Positions 5,441 to 6,066 of a stretch of 6,066 nt of DNA are shown piece by piece. Below the pieces are notes generated by a model. The model saw only the letters and a list, made by a program, of their open reading frames with translations, was not told the origin of the DNA and did no database searches. Source of the stretch: Clostridia bacterium (GTDB taxonomy: Bacteria; Bacillota; Clostridia; Oscillospirales; Acutalibacteraceae); NCBI GenBank assembly GCA_017431755.1, contig JAFRKM010000095.1:1-6066 (forward strand), read 5' to 3'. The first letter of the stretch is position 1; each line of letters starts with the position of its first letter. Both the position numbers and the translations under genes were made by a program.

Positions 5441-5971
5441 TTAAGATCCAAATTTCTTTTTGTAAGAGTCAATTGTTTGAGCAATAATTTTAATTGCCTT
5501 ATCTTTGCCGTGAATATCGTTAACAACGGTTTCTTTTTTTTCAAGAGTTTTATAAACGCTAAAGAAGTGTTTCATCTCTTCAAATATATGCGGCGGAAGG
5601 TCAGAAATATCATCATATTGATTGTAAGTGGGGTCATCATTTGGAATGGCTATGATCTTTTCGTCGTTACTGCCGGAGTCAATCATGGATATATATCCAA
5701 TTGGATAACATTCTACAAGAGTCATAGGGTAAATATGTTGTGAGCAAAGAACTAAAACATCGAGTGGATCTCCATCGTCAGCATATGTTTTTGGAATTAA
5801 TCCGTAGTTTGCGGGGTAGTGGGTAGCAGTGTATAGTATCCCATCCATATTTACTAGCCCTGTTTCTTTATCAAGATCATATTTTACTTTGCTTCCTTTG
5901 GTAATGTCAATTACAGCGGTAAAGTTTTCCGGTTTGATTCTTTCTTGATTTATATCGTGCCAAATATTCAT
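5441..5971 (-). CDS. ppa: Inorganic pyrophosphatase, family I
   Basis: This cytosolic Mg-dependent enzyme hydrolyses pyrophosphate to two phosphates, pulling nucleotide, protein and nucleic acid synthesis forward. The 176 residues match the family's usual size. The signature DDGDPLDVLVL (65-75) supplies metal-binding Asp66, Asp68 and Asp71. Other expected residues are Lys30, Tyr52 and Tyr56 (HYPANYG), Asp98, Asp103 and Lys105 (SNDEKIIAIP), and Tyr140-Lys141 (HFFSVYKTLEKKE). Three positions look unusual compared with the E. coli enzyme as I recall it: Asp22 for Glu20, Asp32 for Glu31, and Gly44 (codon GGG) for substrate-binding Arg43. The first two are conservative; the glycine is not. GGAGAA at 5981-5986 is its Shine-Dalgarno site and lies within the last codons of folD, so translation is probably coupled. 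It sits between folD and prfB in one likely operon. Confidence 0.95.
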   Translation of the reverse strand: MNIWHDINQERIKPENFTAVIDITKGSKVKYDLDKETGLVNMDGILYTATHYPANYGLIPKTYADDGDPLDVLVLCSQHIYPMTLVECYPIGYISMIDSGSNDEKIIAIPNDDPTYNQYDDISDLPPHIFEEMKHFFSVYKTLEKKETVVNDIHGKDKAIKIIAQTIDSYKKKFGS

Positions 5972-5974
5972 TTT

Positions 5975-6066
5975 TTAAATTTCTCCTTTTTTAATATCTA
6001 TATTATTTTGCATTTTTGTTGTAATAATTGTATTTTCAAGCAGCATTGCAATCGTCATGGGTCCAA
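5975..6066 (-). CDS. folD: Bifunctional methylenetetrahydrofolate dehydrogenase/cyclohydrolase, C-terminal end only
   Basis: Only the last 29 codons and stop are in the window; the gene continues past base 6066. The readable end, GPMTIAMLLENTIITTKMQN followed by nine residues and TAA, carries the FolD C-terminal signature (V-G-P-M-T-x-A-x-L-L-x-N-T). FolD is cytosolic and interconverts 5,10-methylene-, methenyl- and 10-formyl-tetrahydrofolate, supplying one-carbon units for purine and formylmethionyl-tRNA synthesis. The catalytic lysine and NADP-binding domain lie outside the window. The stop codon is three bases before the ATG of ppa, and the GGA GAA codons near the end double as the Shine-Dalgarno site of ppa. 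The assignment rests on a short stretch, but that motif is highly characteristic. Confidence 0.88.
   Translation of the reverse strand, partial: GPMTIAMLLENTIITTKMQNNIDIKKGEI
5981..5986 (-). promoter_or_regulatory. Shine-Dalgarno site of ppa inside the folD coding end
   Basis: On the - strand GGAGAA lies nine bases before ATG 5971 and forms the codons GGA GAA of folD. This overlap suggests translational coupling of folD and ppa. Confidence 0.75.

Noticed and set aside
5327..5743. Open frame on the + strand across prfB and ppa
   Set aside because: It spans the opposite strand of two conserved genes and their junction; its protein is Phe/Asn/Val-rich with no domain.
1..6066. CRISPR array, tRNA or rRNA genes, insertion sequences, att sites
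   Set aside because: I saw no regularly spaced repeats, no tRNA-like cloverleaf or CCA end, no transposase or integrase coding sequence, and no paired terminal inverted repeats.

Overview
The window looks like a low-GC bacterium with ordinary Shine-Dalgarno sites, most likely a Clostridia-type member of the Bacillota. That placement is inferred from base composition, the Clostridia-like pyrophosphatase, and secreted protein families I recognise only loosely from that group. No taxonomic marker such as rRNA is present. Two convergent blocks meet at a bidirectional terminator at 4274-4306.

Left block (1-4246, + strand): six genes in one direction, apparently for cell-surface or exported products. 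Two encode signal-peptide proteins (13-921 and 2516-3373) that look like diverged paralogues. Two encode small proteins with a beta-rich outer domain (1969-2493 and 3414-3935), also related to each other; the second has a clear N-terminal membrane anchor, while the first seems to have lost the start of its anchor. The block therefore reads as a duplicated pair of 'secreted protein plus anchored partner'. Between the two members of the first pair lies a GLUG-repeat protein (1027-1914) with no signal peptide, whose reading frame appears broken at its 3' end. The last gene (3950-4246) encodes a 98-residue acidic protein with a double-glycine leader, the type of leader cut by peptidase-containing ABC exporters. 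No exporter, sortase or regulator lies in the window, so the function of the block is unknown. A hairpin at 940-965 separates the first gene from the rest.

Right block (4320-6066, - strand): a conserved housekeeping run in the order folD (only its 3' end, cut by the window edge), ppa (family I inorganic pyrophosphatase), prfB (peptide chain release factor 2). Gaps of 3 and 20 bases imply one transcript. prfB lacks the autoregulatory in-frame UGA frameshift site known from many bacteria, and ppa has unusual residues at positions that align with active-site residues.

The most interesting parts are the duplicated two-protein module with the double-glycine peptide, and the damaged junction at 1911-1969. 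There a GLUG repeat continues in another frame, a membrane segment is interrupted by TGA, and a Fur-box-like palindrome sits between them.
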